Below the pieces are notes generated by a model, which did no database searches, had not been told where the DNA came from, and saw nothing but the letters and a program-made list of their open reading frames with translations. DNA of 32,862 nucleotides from an uncultured Clostridia bacterium. GTDB taxonomy: Bacteria; Bacillota; Clostridia; Lachnospirales; CAG-274. The position numbers and the translations under genes were made by a program. The stretch is taken from contig CANQXR010000026.1 in NCBI GenBank assembly GCA_947627855.1, positions 1 to 32,862 on the forward strand, in the 5' to 3' direction. Numbering within the stretch: position 1 is the stretch's first letter; every line of letters starts with the position of its first letter. Shown in pieces: positions 7,752 through 15,472 of this stretch.

Positions 7752-8927
7752 TTAAATCTCTATGATTTCCGCTTCCTCCGCCGCTTTTGAAAGGGCTTCG
7801 GTAAGTCCGGGAATGGTTTTCTCCTTTTTTTCTATGATATGCCTTTTCGGACGTATTTCCGGATGTTTTGCAACAAAAATGGTGCAGCAGTCCTCATATG
7901 GTCTTACGGAAATGTCAAATGTTCCTATTTTTCTTGCAAGGTCTATTATTTCCTGCTTATCGTATGTGCAGAGAGGTCTTAAAACGGGATAGCTGCCTGC
8001 GGCTGTGTTTATGGCGTTTATCGCCTGCATTGTCTGGCTTGCCACCTGACCTATGGAGTCGCCGCATACAAGGGCGTGAGAGCCGTTTTTATCCGCTATC
8101 ATTGCCGCTGTTTTAAGCATAGCCCTTTTGAGGAAAATAGTCATTCTTTCATGGGGTACATTGTCATATATGAGAAGCTGTGCTTCAGTAAAGGGCACGA
8201 CATAGAGCTTCATAGAGCCGCAGTATGCCGAAATACATCTGCACAGGTCCACGACCTTTTCCTTTGCCCTTTCTGATGTATACGGCGGAGAATGGAAGTA
8301 GACCGCTTCTATTGCGGCTCCTCTCTTTGCCGTCAGCCATGCCGCAACAGGGCTGTCTATGCCTCCTGACATAAGAACCGTAGCCTTGCCGCTTTCTCCC
8401 ACCGGCAGTCCGCCATAGCCGCTTATTACCTTTGAATATATATATGCATTGTTTCTGATTTCAACTCTCAGCTCAACCTGTGGATTATGCACGTCAACAG
8501 TCAGATTCCCCATGCCCTCAAACACATAGCCCCCGACCTCTGCGGAGATTTCCTGCGAATTGAGAGGGTAATCCTTGTCGGAACGTCTTGCGGTGACCTT
8601 GAAGGAACAGCCCCCATCGGGATATTGCTCCTTCATATATTCAAGAGCCGCTTTGCACAGAGTATCTATGGAATTGTCCTCCAACATTATTCCTGGACAT
8701 ACTCCCAGAACGCCGAATATGTTTACAACAGTGGGTATTACCTTGTCATAGTCCATTTCTCCGTCCAAGGCTCTTACAAGAAAACGTCCCTGCTCCTTTT
8801 TCACGCTGTATCTTCCTATTTTTGAAAGATTTCTTTCTATTATGCCTATAAGCTTATTCTCTATTATCCAACGGTTTTTGCCTCTTATGGCAATTTCTCC
8901 GTATTTTACAAGCAATATTTTTTTCAT
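7752..8927 (-). CDS. thiI: tRNA 4-thiouridine sulfurtransferase ThiI
   Basis: A 391-aa ThiI, which adenylates U8 of tRNA and inserts sulfur to give 4-thiouridine; in many bacteria it also supplies sulfur for thiamine thiazole. The N-terminal ferredoxin-like and THUMP domains span residues about 1-170 (RGKNRWIIENKL, KVTARRSDKDYP). The PP-loop ATPase motif LMSGGIDSPVAAW is at about 185-197. A double Cys in YEDCCTIFVAKHP (about 347-348) is near the C-terminus. No rhodanese domain is present, the short form usual in Firmicutes, where the persulfide comes directly from a dedicated cysteine desulfurase. That partner is encoded immediately upstream, 22 bp away. Start ATG has AAAGGAG. Confidence 0.95.
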   Translation of the reverse strand: MKKILLVKYGEIAIRGKNRWIIENKLIGIIERNLSKIGRYSVKKEQGRFLVRALDGEMDYDKVIPTVVNIFGVLGVCPGIMLEDNSIDTLCKAALEYMKEQYPDGGCSFKVTARRSDKDYPLNSQEISAEVGGYVFEGMGNLTVDVHNPQVELRVEIRNNAYIYSKVISGYGGLPVGESGKATVLMSGGIDSPVAAWLTAKRGAAIEAVYFHSPPYTSERAKEKVVDLCRCISAYCGSMKLYVVPFTEAQLLIYDNVPHERMTIFLKRAMLKTAAMIADKNGSHALVCGDSIGQVASQTMQAINAINTAAGSYPVLRPLCTYDKQEIIDLARKIGTFDISVRPYEDCCTIFVAKHPEIRPKRHIIEKKEKTIPGLTEALSKAAEEAEIIEI

Positions 8928-8949
8928 GATATCTCCTTTTTGTATATGC

Positions 8950-10080
8950 TCAGTGTCTTACAAATTTTCTGAGTACGGGTACAAGCTCCTTCAGGGCTTC
9001 TCTTGTTTTTTGTGCCTCTTCCGCCGTGTTAAGACTGCTGAAGCTGAAGCGGACTGCGCCTGACCCTCTGGGAACGCCGTATATTTTTGCCGTTACGTTC
9101 TCATTCTTCTTTGCCTTTGACGAGCAGGCGGAGCCTGTGGAAACATATATGCCCCTGTCCTCAAGAGCGTGGAGCAGAACCTCTCCCCTTACGCCGTCAA
9201 AGCTCAGATTGAGTATGTAGGGCGAGGTATTGCCGCCGTTTATATGAATATCTGCCAGCTCCTCCGTTATTTTCATAAGCTCCTTTTTTACCTCGCCGAC
9301 CTTACGGAGGTTTTCTTCAATATGCGGCGAAAGCTCCTTTACTGCCTGTGAAAAGGCGGCTATGCCGGGGGTGTTTTCCGTTCCCGGTCTTACGGAATTC
9401 TGCTGACCTCCCCCGAATACCCTCGGAGCAAACCTCAGTCCTTTTTTATGGCAGACTGCGCCGCAGCCCTTTGTTCCGAAAATCTTATGGGCGCTTATGC
9501 TTATAAAATCGGCATATCTGATGCTTATGGGGTGTTTGCAGAATGCCTGAACGCAGTCGGCGTGGTAAAGACATTCGGGATTCTTTGATTTTATAAGCTC
9601 ATATATTGACTTCAGGTCGTTTATTGTGCCTGTTTCGTTGTTTACCGCCATAAGACTTACCATAACCGTATCGGGGCGTATTTTCTCCCCAAGCTCCTCA
9701 AGGCTTATTCTGCCCTCATTGTCAAGGCTCAGATATTCCACCTCACAGCCCTTATCCTCAAGGCGCTTATATGCCGCCGCCACAGAGGGGTGTTCTATAA
9801 CGGTGGTTATGAAATGCCGTCCTCTTCTCTTATAGGCTTCGGCGGCTCCCAATATTATGGTGTTGTTTGCTTCTGTTCCTCCGGAGGTAAATATTACCTC
9901 GCCGTTTGAGCCGATTGCTCTGTTTATTGTTTCTCTTGCTTCGGAAATGACCTTTTCTGCGTCAAAACCGAAGCTGTGGAGGGACGATGGGTTTGAATAA
10001 AGCTCTGTCATCATTTTCAGCGCACACTTCGCGGCCCCCTCGGAGGTTCTGGTAGTGGAGGCATTGTCAAAATATATCAA
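8950..10080 (-). CDS. Cysteine desulfurase, NifS/IscS-like, paired with ThiI
   Basis: A 376-aa PLP enzyme that takes sulfur from L-cysteine as a protein persulfide. Visible landmarks are YFDNASTT at the N-terminus, GGTEANN (67-73), EHPSV with the cofactor-stacking His97, HADCVQ with Asp174 and Gln178, Lys199 in SAHKIFGTKGCG as the Schiff-base residue, and catalytic Cys319 in STGSACSSKAK. Its place directly before thiI matches the desulfurase/ThiI pairs of Firmicutes (NifZ in Bacillus), so its main job is probably tRNA thiolation rather than Fe-S assembly; no scaffold gene is nearby. Its start overlaps the rsmE stop by 4 bp, indicating translational coupling. Confidence 0.93.
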   Translation of the reverse strand: MIYFDNASTTRTSEGAAKCALKMMTELYSNPSSLHSFGFDAEKVISEARETINRAIGSNGEVIFTSGGTEANNTIILGAAEAYKRRGRHFITTVIEHPSVAAAYKRLEDKGCEVEYLSLDNEGRISLEELGEKIRPDTVMVSLMAVNNETGTINDLKSIYELIKSKNPECLYHADCVQAFCKHPISIRYADFISISAHKIFGTKGCGAVCHKKGLRFAPRVFGGGQQNSVRPGTENTPGIAAFSQAVKELSPHIEENLRKVGEVKKELMKITEELADIHINGGNTSPYILNLSFDGVRGEVLLHALEDRGIYVSTGSACSSKAKKNENVTAKIYGVPRGSGAVRFSFSSLNTAEEAQKTREALKELVPVLRKFVRH

Positions 10081-10814
10081 CTCAGATCACCTTTCTCATA
10101 CAGCATTATAATAGATGCGGCAAGTCCCGCTGTTTCCGTTCTCAGAATTCTTTTTCCCATGGTGACGGATATAAGCCCCGATTTTGCCGCCGTTTCCATC
10201 TCACGGGAATCAAAGCCGCCCTCGGAGCCTATGAATATGGCAAGACTTCCCCCTGTGAATCCCTTTGCAAAATCTCTTATAGAGTTTTCCCGTTCGCATT
10301 CATAGGGGATAAGCGCTCCGTCAAAATTCTCCGATGCATAGGCGCAGGCATCGTCAAAGGACATAAGCCGCCCAACCTTGGGAATTATTCCTCTGCCGCA
10401 CTGCTTTGCGGCGGCGAAGGCTATTTTGTTCCATCTTGCAAGCTTGCTTTCCTCCTTGCCCCTGAGCCTTACCATTGAATTTTTTGTGTCTGTGGGTATT
10501 ATGGAGCATACGCCTATTTCAACGCATTTCTGTATAACCGTTTCCATCTTGTCGCCCTTCGGCAGCGCCTGAAAAAGCGTTATTTTAAGCCTTGGTTCGT
10601 TTTGGTTTGTTTTCTTTTCAAGTATATCGCATTTTACTGCGGAGCCTGTTGCCTCCGTTATGCGGCACAGATAGTCTGTCATTTCACCGTCGCCTACAAT
10701 AAGCTCATCGCCGGCTCTCATTCTCAGAACACCGGCTATGTGGGCGGCTTCTTCATTCTTTATAATAAGGGTGTTTCCGTTTATAAGCTCCTTTGAAGTA
10801 AAAAATTTAGGCAT
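10077..10814 (-). CDS. rsmE: 16S rRNA (uracil1498-N3)-methyltransferase RsmE
   Basis: A 245-aa SPOUT-class methyltransferase that modifies U1498 of 16S rRNA using S-adenosylmethionine. The N-terminal PUA-like region includes HIAGVLRMRAGDELIVGDG (about 25-43). The C-terminal knotted SAM site shows LFQALPKGDKMETVIQKC, then IFIGSEGGFDSREME, then GKRILRTETAGLAA, the family signatures. Length is normal. It sits between prmA and the cysteine desulfurase, continuing the RNA and ribosome-modification theme; the order prmA-rsmE is common in Firmicutes. The gap to prmA is 4 bp, so the two should be cotranscribed. Confidence 0.95.
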   Translation of the reverse strand: MPKFFTSKELINGNTLIIKNEEAAHIAGVLRMRAGDELIVGDGEMTDYLCRITEATGSAVKCDILEKKTNQNEPRLKITLFQALPKGDKMETVIQKCVEIGVCSIIPTDTKNSMVRLRGKEESKLARWNKIAFAAAKQCGRGIIPKVGRLMSFDDACAYASENFDGALIPYECERENSIRDFAKGFTGGSLAIFIGSEGGFDSREMETAAKSGLISVTMGKRILRTETAGLAASIIMLYEKGDLS

Positions 10815-10818
10815 ATCC

Positions 10819-11790
10819 TCACTCTTTCCTTGCCGTTATGCTGCACCATTCGTCCCTTATGTGGGTTTCACATATAATAAAGCCGCTTTCCTCCTCCGCT
10901 TTTATTACCTCATCGAGCCTGTCCTTTATTATGCCCGATGAAATAAATATGCCGCCGCTCTTAAGCTTTGAAAACGCAGCAGGGGAAATCTCCTTTATTA
11001 TGTCCGCCACTATATTTGCCAGCACAAGGTCATATTTATTGTCGCCCATGGAGCTTACAAGCTCCTCATCGGCGAGTATATTGCCCGAAGCAACATGATA
11101 TCTGTCTTTGCCTATGCCGTTTATTTCGGCGTTTTCATATGCGGCGGTTTCCGCATTTTCGTCTATGTCGCAGGCAAAGGCGCTTTTTGCCCCCAAAAGC
11201 AGGGCGGCTATGGAGAGTATGCCGCTTCCGCAGCCCAGATCAAGAACCTCGGCGTCCTTCTTCACATATTTTTCAATGCTTTCAAGACAAAGCCCTGTCG
11301 TCTGATGAAGTCCTGTGCCGAAAAGGTTTCCGGGGTTTATGGTAAGAACCGTTCTGTCGGTTTTTGGGGTTTCCTCCCATACGGGTTTTATAAGAAGTTT
11401 TTCGCCCATATTGAAGGGCTTGTAAAACTCTCTCCACTTGTTGAGCCATTCCTTATCATCGAGGCTGTTTTCGGTTTCTATTTCAAGACTGCCAAGGTCA
11501 AGACCGCTGTCCGAGCTTTTAAGGCGGTTTATGCCATCTCTTACGGCAAGGAGCATTTCATCTCCGTAGGCGTTTGCGCTTATGTAGAAAATAACCTTTA
11601 CGTCCTCGTCCTTTATGTCAAGAAGTCCCTCCTCAACATAGTCCCATGTTTCAGAGGGCGTTTCAAAATAACGCTTTTTCTGAAGGGGGTCGTCAATTTC
11701 CATACCCGTAATTCCTGCCTCCATAAGTGCGGCGCATACTGCTTCGCAGCCCTCCTGTGTTGTTCTTACGGTTGCTTTGTTCCATTCCAT
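10819..11790 (-). CDS. prmA: Ribosomal protein L11 methyltransferase PrmA
   Basis: A 323-aa class I SAM methyltransferase that trimethylates ribosomal protein L11. The start is ATG 11790 (MEWNKATVRTTQEGCEAV), with GGGAG 10 nt upstream; the frame is open farther upstream, but that would run into the Nudix gene. The N-terminal L11-recognition domain contains KKRYFETPSETWDYVEEG and KEWLNKWREFYKPF. The SAM domain has NPGNLFGTGLHQTT, motif I LDLGCGSGILSIAA, an acidic ACDIDENA, and LVLANIVADII (the NxxA-type motif). It lies 20 bp downstream of the Nudix gene in the same operon. Confidence 0.94.
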   Translation of the reverse strand: MEWNKATVRTTQEGCEAVCAALMEAGITGMEIDDPLQKKRYFETPSETWDYVEEGLLDIKDEDVKVIFYISANAYGDEMLLAVRDGINRLKSSDSGLDLGSLEIETENSLDDKEWLNKWREFYKPFNMGEKLLIKPVWEETPKTDRTVLTINPGNLFGTGLHQTTGLCLESIEKYVKKDAEVLDLGCGSGILSIAALLLGAKSAFACDIDENAETAAYENAEINGIGKDRYHVASGNILADEELVSSMGDNKYDLVLANIVADIIKEISPAAFSKLKSGGIFISSGIIKDRLDEVIKAEEESGFIICETHIRDEWCSITARKE

Positions 11791-11810
11791 ATCCGAAAAT
11801 CTCCCATATA

Positions 11811-12344
11811 TTATTTCTGCCGCCTGAGCAGCTCTCTGTACATAAGTATTCCTATAATTGTTTTGCTGTCTGTTATTTCTCCCGAAAATATCATATCGCA
11901 TACTTCTTCGGGGGTGAAGCGCTCCGCCGACAGAATTTCGTCCTCGTCAAGCTTCATACGTCCCTTTTTAAGCCCTGTGCACAGGTATATGTGCAGAACC
12001 TCGTCCGAAAAGCCTGCCGAGGTGTAAAAGCTTGTAAGATGACTTATGTTTTCCGCCTTATAGGAGGTTTCCTCCTCAAGCTCCCTGAGAGCGCACTTTT
12101 CGGGAGGCTCTCCCGGCTCCACAAGTCCTGCCGGCAGCTCCAGCATTTCCTTTGAAGCCGGATATCTGTATTGGCGCACAAGAATTATCATTCCCTCATC
12201 GTCAATGGCGACCATGCCGCAGGCGGCGCTGTGGAGAACGACCTCCCTTATTGTTTCCTTACCGTTCGGCAGAAGAACGGAGTCACGCTTTACATCGATT
12301 ATTCTGCCCTTATAAATGTTTTCACGCTTTAAGGTTTTGTACAT
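11811..12344 (-). CDS. Nudix hydrolase, ADP-ribose pyrophosphatase type
   Basis: A 177-aa Nudix enzyme, likely hydrolysing ADP-ribose to AMP and ribose-5-phosphate (NudF family). The Nudix box is GLVEPGEPPEKCALRELEEE (residues about 75-94), containing the metal-binding REL-EE core. Upstream it has the family's N-terminal strands (RGRIIDVKRDSVLLPNGKE) and downstream FYTSAGFSDEVLHIYLC, a typical ADP-ribose-type feature. Start ATG has GGAGGAGG upstream. It is the first gene of the leftward prmA-rsmE-desulfurase-thiI-addB operon, so the operon promoter should lie between 12345 and about 12420, though I see no convincing -35/-10 pair there. Confidence 0.88.
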   Translation of the reverse strand: MYKTLKRENIYKGRIIDVKRDSVLLPNGKETIREVVLHSAACGMVAIDDEGMIILVRQYRYPASKEMLELPAGLVEPGEPPEKCALRELEEETSYKAENISHLTSFYTSAGFSDEVLHIYLCTGLKKGRMKLDEDEILSAERFTPEEVCDMIFSGEITDSKTIIGILMYRELLRRQK

Positions 12345-12446
12345 ATCGTCCTCCTCCGTGTTCCTTTCACATAATTACTCACTGTATAGTATAAACCAAG
12401 TTATATTTTTTTTCCATAAAAATTTCAAAAAATTTCAGAAAATCTC

Positions 12447-12475
12447 TTTTAAAAGCCGGAATTGTGTGTTATAAT
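12447..12475 (+). promoter_or_regulatory. Extended -10 promoter for the 60-aa membrane protein
   Basis: TATAAT at 12470-12475, preceded by TGT (extended -10), with a weak TTTTAA at 12447-12452, 17 bp upstream. It precedes the start codon at 12527 by about 50 bp. Its form closely resembles the promoter at 1793-1821. Confidence 0.55.
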
Positions 12476-12526
12476 AGTTTTAATTTGATGAATATAATAA
12501 AAAATAACAAAGGAGGCTGTTTAAAC

Positions 12527-12709
12527 ATGGCAAGCGCAAGAGTACATTATAGGAATAAAGCTAAAGAAGCACAGGAGGATCCCAAGAGGAACTATGTCGT
12601 TATCCCGAAGAAGGATAAGTCAAAGACAATAGCTGTTGTATGCGCGGCACTCGGCGCCGTATTTATCAACGGCTTGCTTATGGGATTTATAGCCGGAAAG
12701 AATTCTTAA
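12527..12709 (+). CDS. Small single-pass membrane protein, 60 aa
   Basis: A 60-aa protein beginning MASARVHYRNKAKEAQ. The ATG at 12527 has a near-perfect AAAGGAGG 8-9 nt upstream, which favours it over the longer open frame. Residues about 1-33 are basic and hydrophilic (PKRNYVVIPKKDKSK); residues about 34-55 form one hydrophobic helix (TIAVVCAALGAVFINGLLMGFIAG), giving a cytoplasmic basic domain and a C-terminal anchor. I recognise no family. It has its own promoter and precedes ychF, separated by a modest terminator. Function unknown; the strong expression signals suggest it is real. Confidence 0.7.
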   Translation: MASARVHYRNKAKEAQEDPKRNYVVIPKKDKSKTIAVVCAALGAVFINGLLMGFIAGKNS

Positions 12710-12736
12710 TAGGGCAGAGTGCATCACTTTGCAGAT

Positions 12737-12768
12737 ACGGCATTTTTCACGATGCCGTTTTATTTTGT
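12737..12768 (+). terminator. Modest intrinsic terminator
   Basis: ACGGCAT (12737-12743) pairs with ATGCCGT (12752-12758), followed by TTTATTTTG. The 7-bp stem is short, so read-through into ychF is likely. Confidence 0.55.
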
Positions 12769-12800
12769 ACGGCAAAAACAAATGAAAGGAAAGACACTGA

Positions 12801-13895
12801 ATGAAATTAGGAATCGTAGGATTGCCCAATGTGGGAAAAAGCACACTTTTCAATTCTCTTACAGGCGGCGGAGCACAGGCGGCAAATTATCCCTTCTGCA
12901 CAATCGACCCCAATGTGGGCGTTGTGAACGTGCCTGACAAAAGGCTTGACGTTCTTGGCAGAATGTACAATACAAAAAAGATAACCCCTGCCGTAATAGA
13001 ATTTGTGGATATAGCCGGACTCGTAAAGGGCGCCTCGAAGGGCGAAGGACTGGGAAACAAATTTCTCTCACATATACGTGAGGTGGACGCAATAGTCCAT
13101 GTTGTAAGGTGTTTTGAGGACACAAACATAGTACACGTTGACGCAAGGATAAACCCCGTTTCCGACATAGAAACCATAAATCTTGAACTTATGCTGGCGG
13201 ATCTGGAGGTTGTGGAAAGACGGCTTGCAAAAACGTCAAAGCAGGCTATGTCGGATAAGAGCCTTAAGGCGGAGGTCGAAGTCCTCGGCAAAATCAGAAA
13301 GGCTCTTGAAGAGGGCATATCTCCAAGAGCCGTAAGCTTTGCTGACGATGACGAGTTGAAAATCGCAAAGGGACTTGATCTTCTGAGCCTTAAGCCTGTT
13401 CTCTATGCCGCAAATGTGGACGAGGACTGTCTGCTTTCGGGAGGAGAAAACGAGTACACAAAGGCGGTAAGAGAATATGCCGGAAATTTCGGCGATGAGG
13501 TTTTCGTTATCTGCGCAAAAACAGAGGAGGAAATAGCCGATCTTGAGCCGGAGGAAAAGCAGGAATTTCTGGAGGAGCTTGGTCTTTCGGAAAGCGGACT
13601 TGACAGACTGATAAAGGCAAGCTATAAGCTTCTGGGGCTTATAAGCTATCTTACCGCAGGAGAAAAGGAGTGCAGGGCGTGGACCATTGAAAAGGGCACA
13701 AAGGCGCCGCAGGCGGCGGGAAAGATACATTCCGATTTCGAGAGGGGCTTTATAAGAGCCGAGGTCGTAACATATGACGAGCTTGTTTCCCTTGGCTCTG
13801 TTGCGGCGGCAAAGGAGGCCGGCGTTTACAGAAGCGAGGGCAGAGATTATGTTTTCAGGGACGGAGATGTCGTTCTGTTCAGATTCAACGTATAA
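12801..13895 (+). CDS. ychF: Redox-regulated ATPase YchF (OLA1 family)
   Basis: A 364-aa Obg-like P-loop protein that hydrolyses ATP in preference to GTP and binds ribosomes. Nucleotide motifs: G1 GLPNVGKST (about 6-14), G3 DIAGLVKGASKGEGLG, and the altered G4 NVDE typical of YchF in place of NKxD. A coiled region follows (LEVVERRLAKTSKQ). The C-terminal TGS domain has CRAWTIEKGTKAPQAAGKIH, ERGFIRAEV and EGRDYVFRDGDVVLFRFNV. Length matches the family. An AAAGGAAAG site is 7 nt before the start. The DUF815 gene starts 15 bp after its stop. Confidence 0.96.
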   Translation: MKLGIVGLPNVGKSTLFNSLTGGGAQAANYPFCTIDPNVGVVNVPDKRLDVLGRMYNTKKITPAVIEFVDIAGLVKGASKGEGLGNKFLSHIREVDAIVHVVRCFEDTNIVHVDARINPVSDIETINLELMLADLEVVERRLAKTSKQAMSDKSLKAEVEVLGKIRKALEEGISPRAVSFADDDELKIAKGLDLLSLKPVLYAANVDEDCLLSGGENEYTKAVREYAGNFGDEVFVICAKTEEEIADLEPEEKQEFLEELGLSESGLDRLIKASYKLLGLISYLTAGEKECRAWTIEKGTKAPQAAGKIHSDFERGFIRAEVVTYDELVSLGSVAAAKEAGVYRSEGRDYVFRDGDVVLFRFNV

Positions 13896-13910
13896 TGGGA
13901 AGTGATTATT

Positions 13911-15041
13911 ATGAAATATATTTACGGTACATATAAGCCGGAAAAGGTCAATTATCCCGAATTTGCCGAAAAGCACGGCTTCGGGGGAAATATTGTGAAA
14001 AAACATATGCTTTACAGGCTTATCACCGAAGAAAATATATTTTCTCTCAGCTGTGAAAAGGGCATTATGAGAGAAGATTCGGGGATTTTCCCCATAGCCG
14101 TTTCAGAGGTGTCGGAAATTATAAGGAAATATGAGAAATGCACGGCAAACAAGCTTTTTTCCGACTATGCTCCCCTTATACCCTGTAAATATGACATAAC
14201 CGAGGAATTTGCCGATTTCGGAAGTCCCGAAGAGCTTGTCAGAAGGCTTGCCGACTTCCATACAAAAAGGGGCTGCGGTGAATTTGCTCTTTACAAGGGC
14301 TTCCGCATAAGGTCTGACGGCAGTCTTATGCCCGTAAAAATATTCGACCCCATAACCTTTGACGACATATTCTGTTATGAAAATCAGCTTGAAGCCCTTG
14401 AAGCAAACACCGTTTCTTTTATGGAGGGCAAGCCTGCAAGGAACACGCTGCTTTTCGGCGCAAGGGGAACGGGCAAATCCTCATCGGTCAAGGCGCTTAT
14501 AAACAAATATTTCGACAGAGGGCTGAGGCTTATAGAGGTTTTAAAGGACGACATCAGCCTTTTGCCTGAGCTTATGCCTGTTCTTTCGGAAAGAAATTTC
14601 AAATTCATAGTATTTATAGATGACCTCTCCTTTGAAGCTGAGGAAACATCATATAAACATCTCAAAAGCGTCCTCGAAGGCAGCGCCGAGGTAAAACCGG
14701 GAAATGTGATTTTCTACGCAACCTCAAACCGCCGACATATTATAGCCGAAAAATGGGACGACAGGGGAGATATCTCCCAGAAGGGTGAAATGCACACAGC
14801 CGATCAGATAAACGAAAAAATATCCCTTTCAGACAGGTTCGGGCTGAAGCTTACCTTTACAAGACCCGGTCAGAAGGAATTTATAGAAATAGTAAAGGGC
14901 ATAGCAAGGAACAGCGGCATTGAAATAACCGACAGCCTTATAGCGGCGGCAAAGGCATATGAGCTTGGGGCAGGCGGCTTTTCCGGCAGAGTGGCAAGAC
15001 AGTTTATAGAGAGTATAATATGCGGAGGTGAAACCTTATGA
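13911..15041 (+). CDS. DUF815 family AAA ATPase
   Basis: A 376-aa protein from ATG 13911; a GTG three codons upstream is less likely because GGGAAG is spaced correctly for the ATG. The C-terminal half is a P-loop ATPase of the DUF815 type: Walker A GARGTGKSSS (about residues 183-192), Walker B FIVFIDDLSFE, then a sensor-like YATSNRRHII. The conserved YKHLKSVLEG and LSDRFGLKLTF follow. The N-terminal 150 residues are poorly conserved. DUF815 proteins are predicted AAA+ ATPases of unknown cellular role. The gene overlaps the next ORF by 4 bp, so the two products may act together. Confidence 0.88.
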   Translation: MKYIYGTYKPEKVNYPEFAEKHGFGGNIVKKHMLYRLITEENIFSLSCEKGIMREDSGIFPIAVSEVSEIIRKYEKCTANKLFSDYAPLIPCKYDITEEFADFGSPEELVRRLADFHTKRGCGEFALYKGFRIRSDGSLMPVKIFDPITFDDIFCYENQLEALEANTVSFMEGKPARNTLLFGARGTGKSSSVKALINKYFDRGLRLIEVLKDDISLLPELMPVLSERNFKFIVFIDDLSFEAEETSYKHLKSVLEGSAEVKPGNVIFYATSNRRHIIAEKWDDRGDISQKGEMHTADQINEKISLSDRFGLKLTFTRPGQKEFIEIVKGIARNSGIEITDSLIAAAKAYELGAGGFSGRVARQFIESIICGGETL

Positions 15042-15451
15042 ATATGAATTTATTGGATACGGACAGCTTCTCATTTATTCCCGATTTAAAGATTTTAATC
15101 ATAGCGGCTTTTTTTGCCTTTATAATAACATGGCTCATAACGTCTTTTCTGCATTTCAGAAGTGTTGTTAAAAATATGCCTGCAATCAGGGAGCAGATCG
15201 TAGACCTGAAAAACCTTATAGACGAATACCGCACTCTTTTCCCCATAGAGATATTTGAATATAAGGGAGTGACATTCAGAAGGGGTATGCACGTGAAACT
15301 TACGCTTATAGACAAGAAAAGCTTTGTGGGCAGCTTTGTAGGGGGAGATTCAAACAACAAGATATGTATAATAACAAGACAGTGCATAGTGACTCCCGAT
15401 CTGGGCTTTGTTGAGGAGCTTGTGCCCCTTGAAAACGGCGAAAAGAACTGA
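15038..15451 (+). CDS. Unknown membrane-anchored protein, 137 aa
   Basis: A 137-aa protein whose start overlaps the DUF815 stop by 4 bp (ATGA), implying translational coupling. Residues about 17-40 form one transmembrane helix (LKILIIAAFFAFIITWLITS). A coiled stretch follows (MPAIREQIVDLKNLIDEYR), then a compact beta-rich C-terminal domain (FRRGMHVKLTLIDKKSFVGS, then GGDSNNKICIITRQCIV). I recognise no family. The architecture (anchor, coil, small beta domain) could present a small barrel domain at the cytoplasmic face near the ATPase; this is inference. Confidence 0.75.
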   Translation: MNMNLLDTDSFSFIPDLKILIIAAFFAFIITWLITSFLHFRSVVKNMPAIREQIVDLKNLIDEYRTLFPIEIFEYKGVTFRRGMHVKLTLIDKKSFVGSFVGGDSNNKICIITRQCIVTPDLGFVEELVPLENGEKN

Positions 15452-15472
15452 TTTTCAGAGGAGGTATTTTTT

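Noticed and set aside
11095..12027. 310-aa plus-strand open frame opposite prmA and the Nudix gene
   Set aside because: It is antisense to two clearly recognised genes and shows no recognisable domain.
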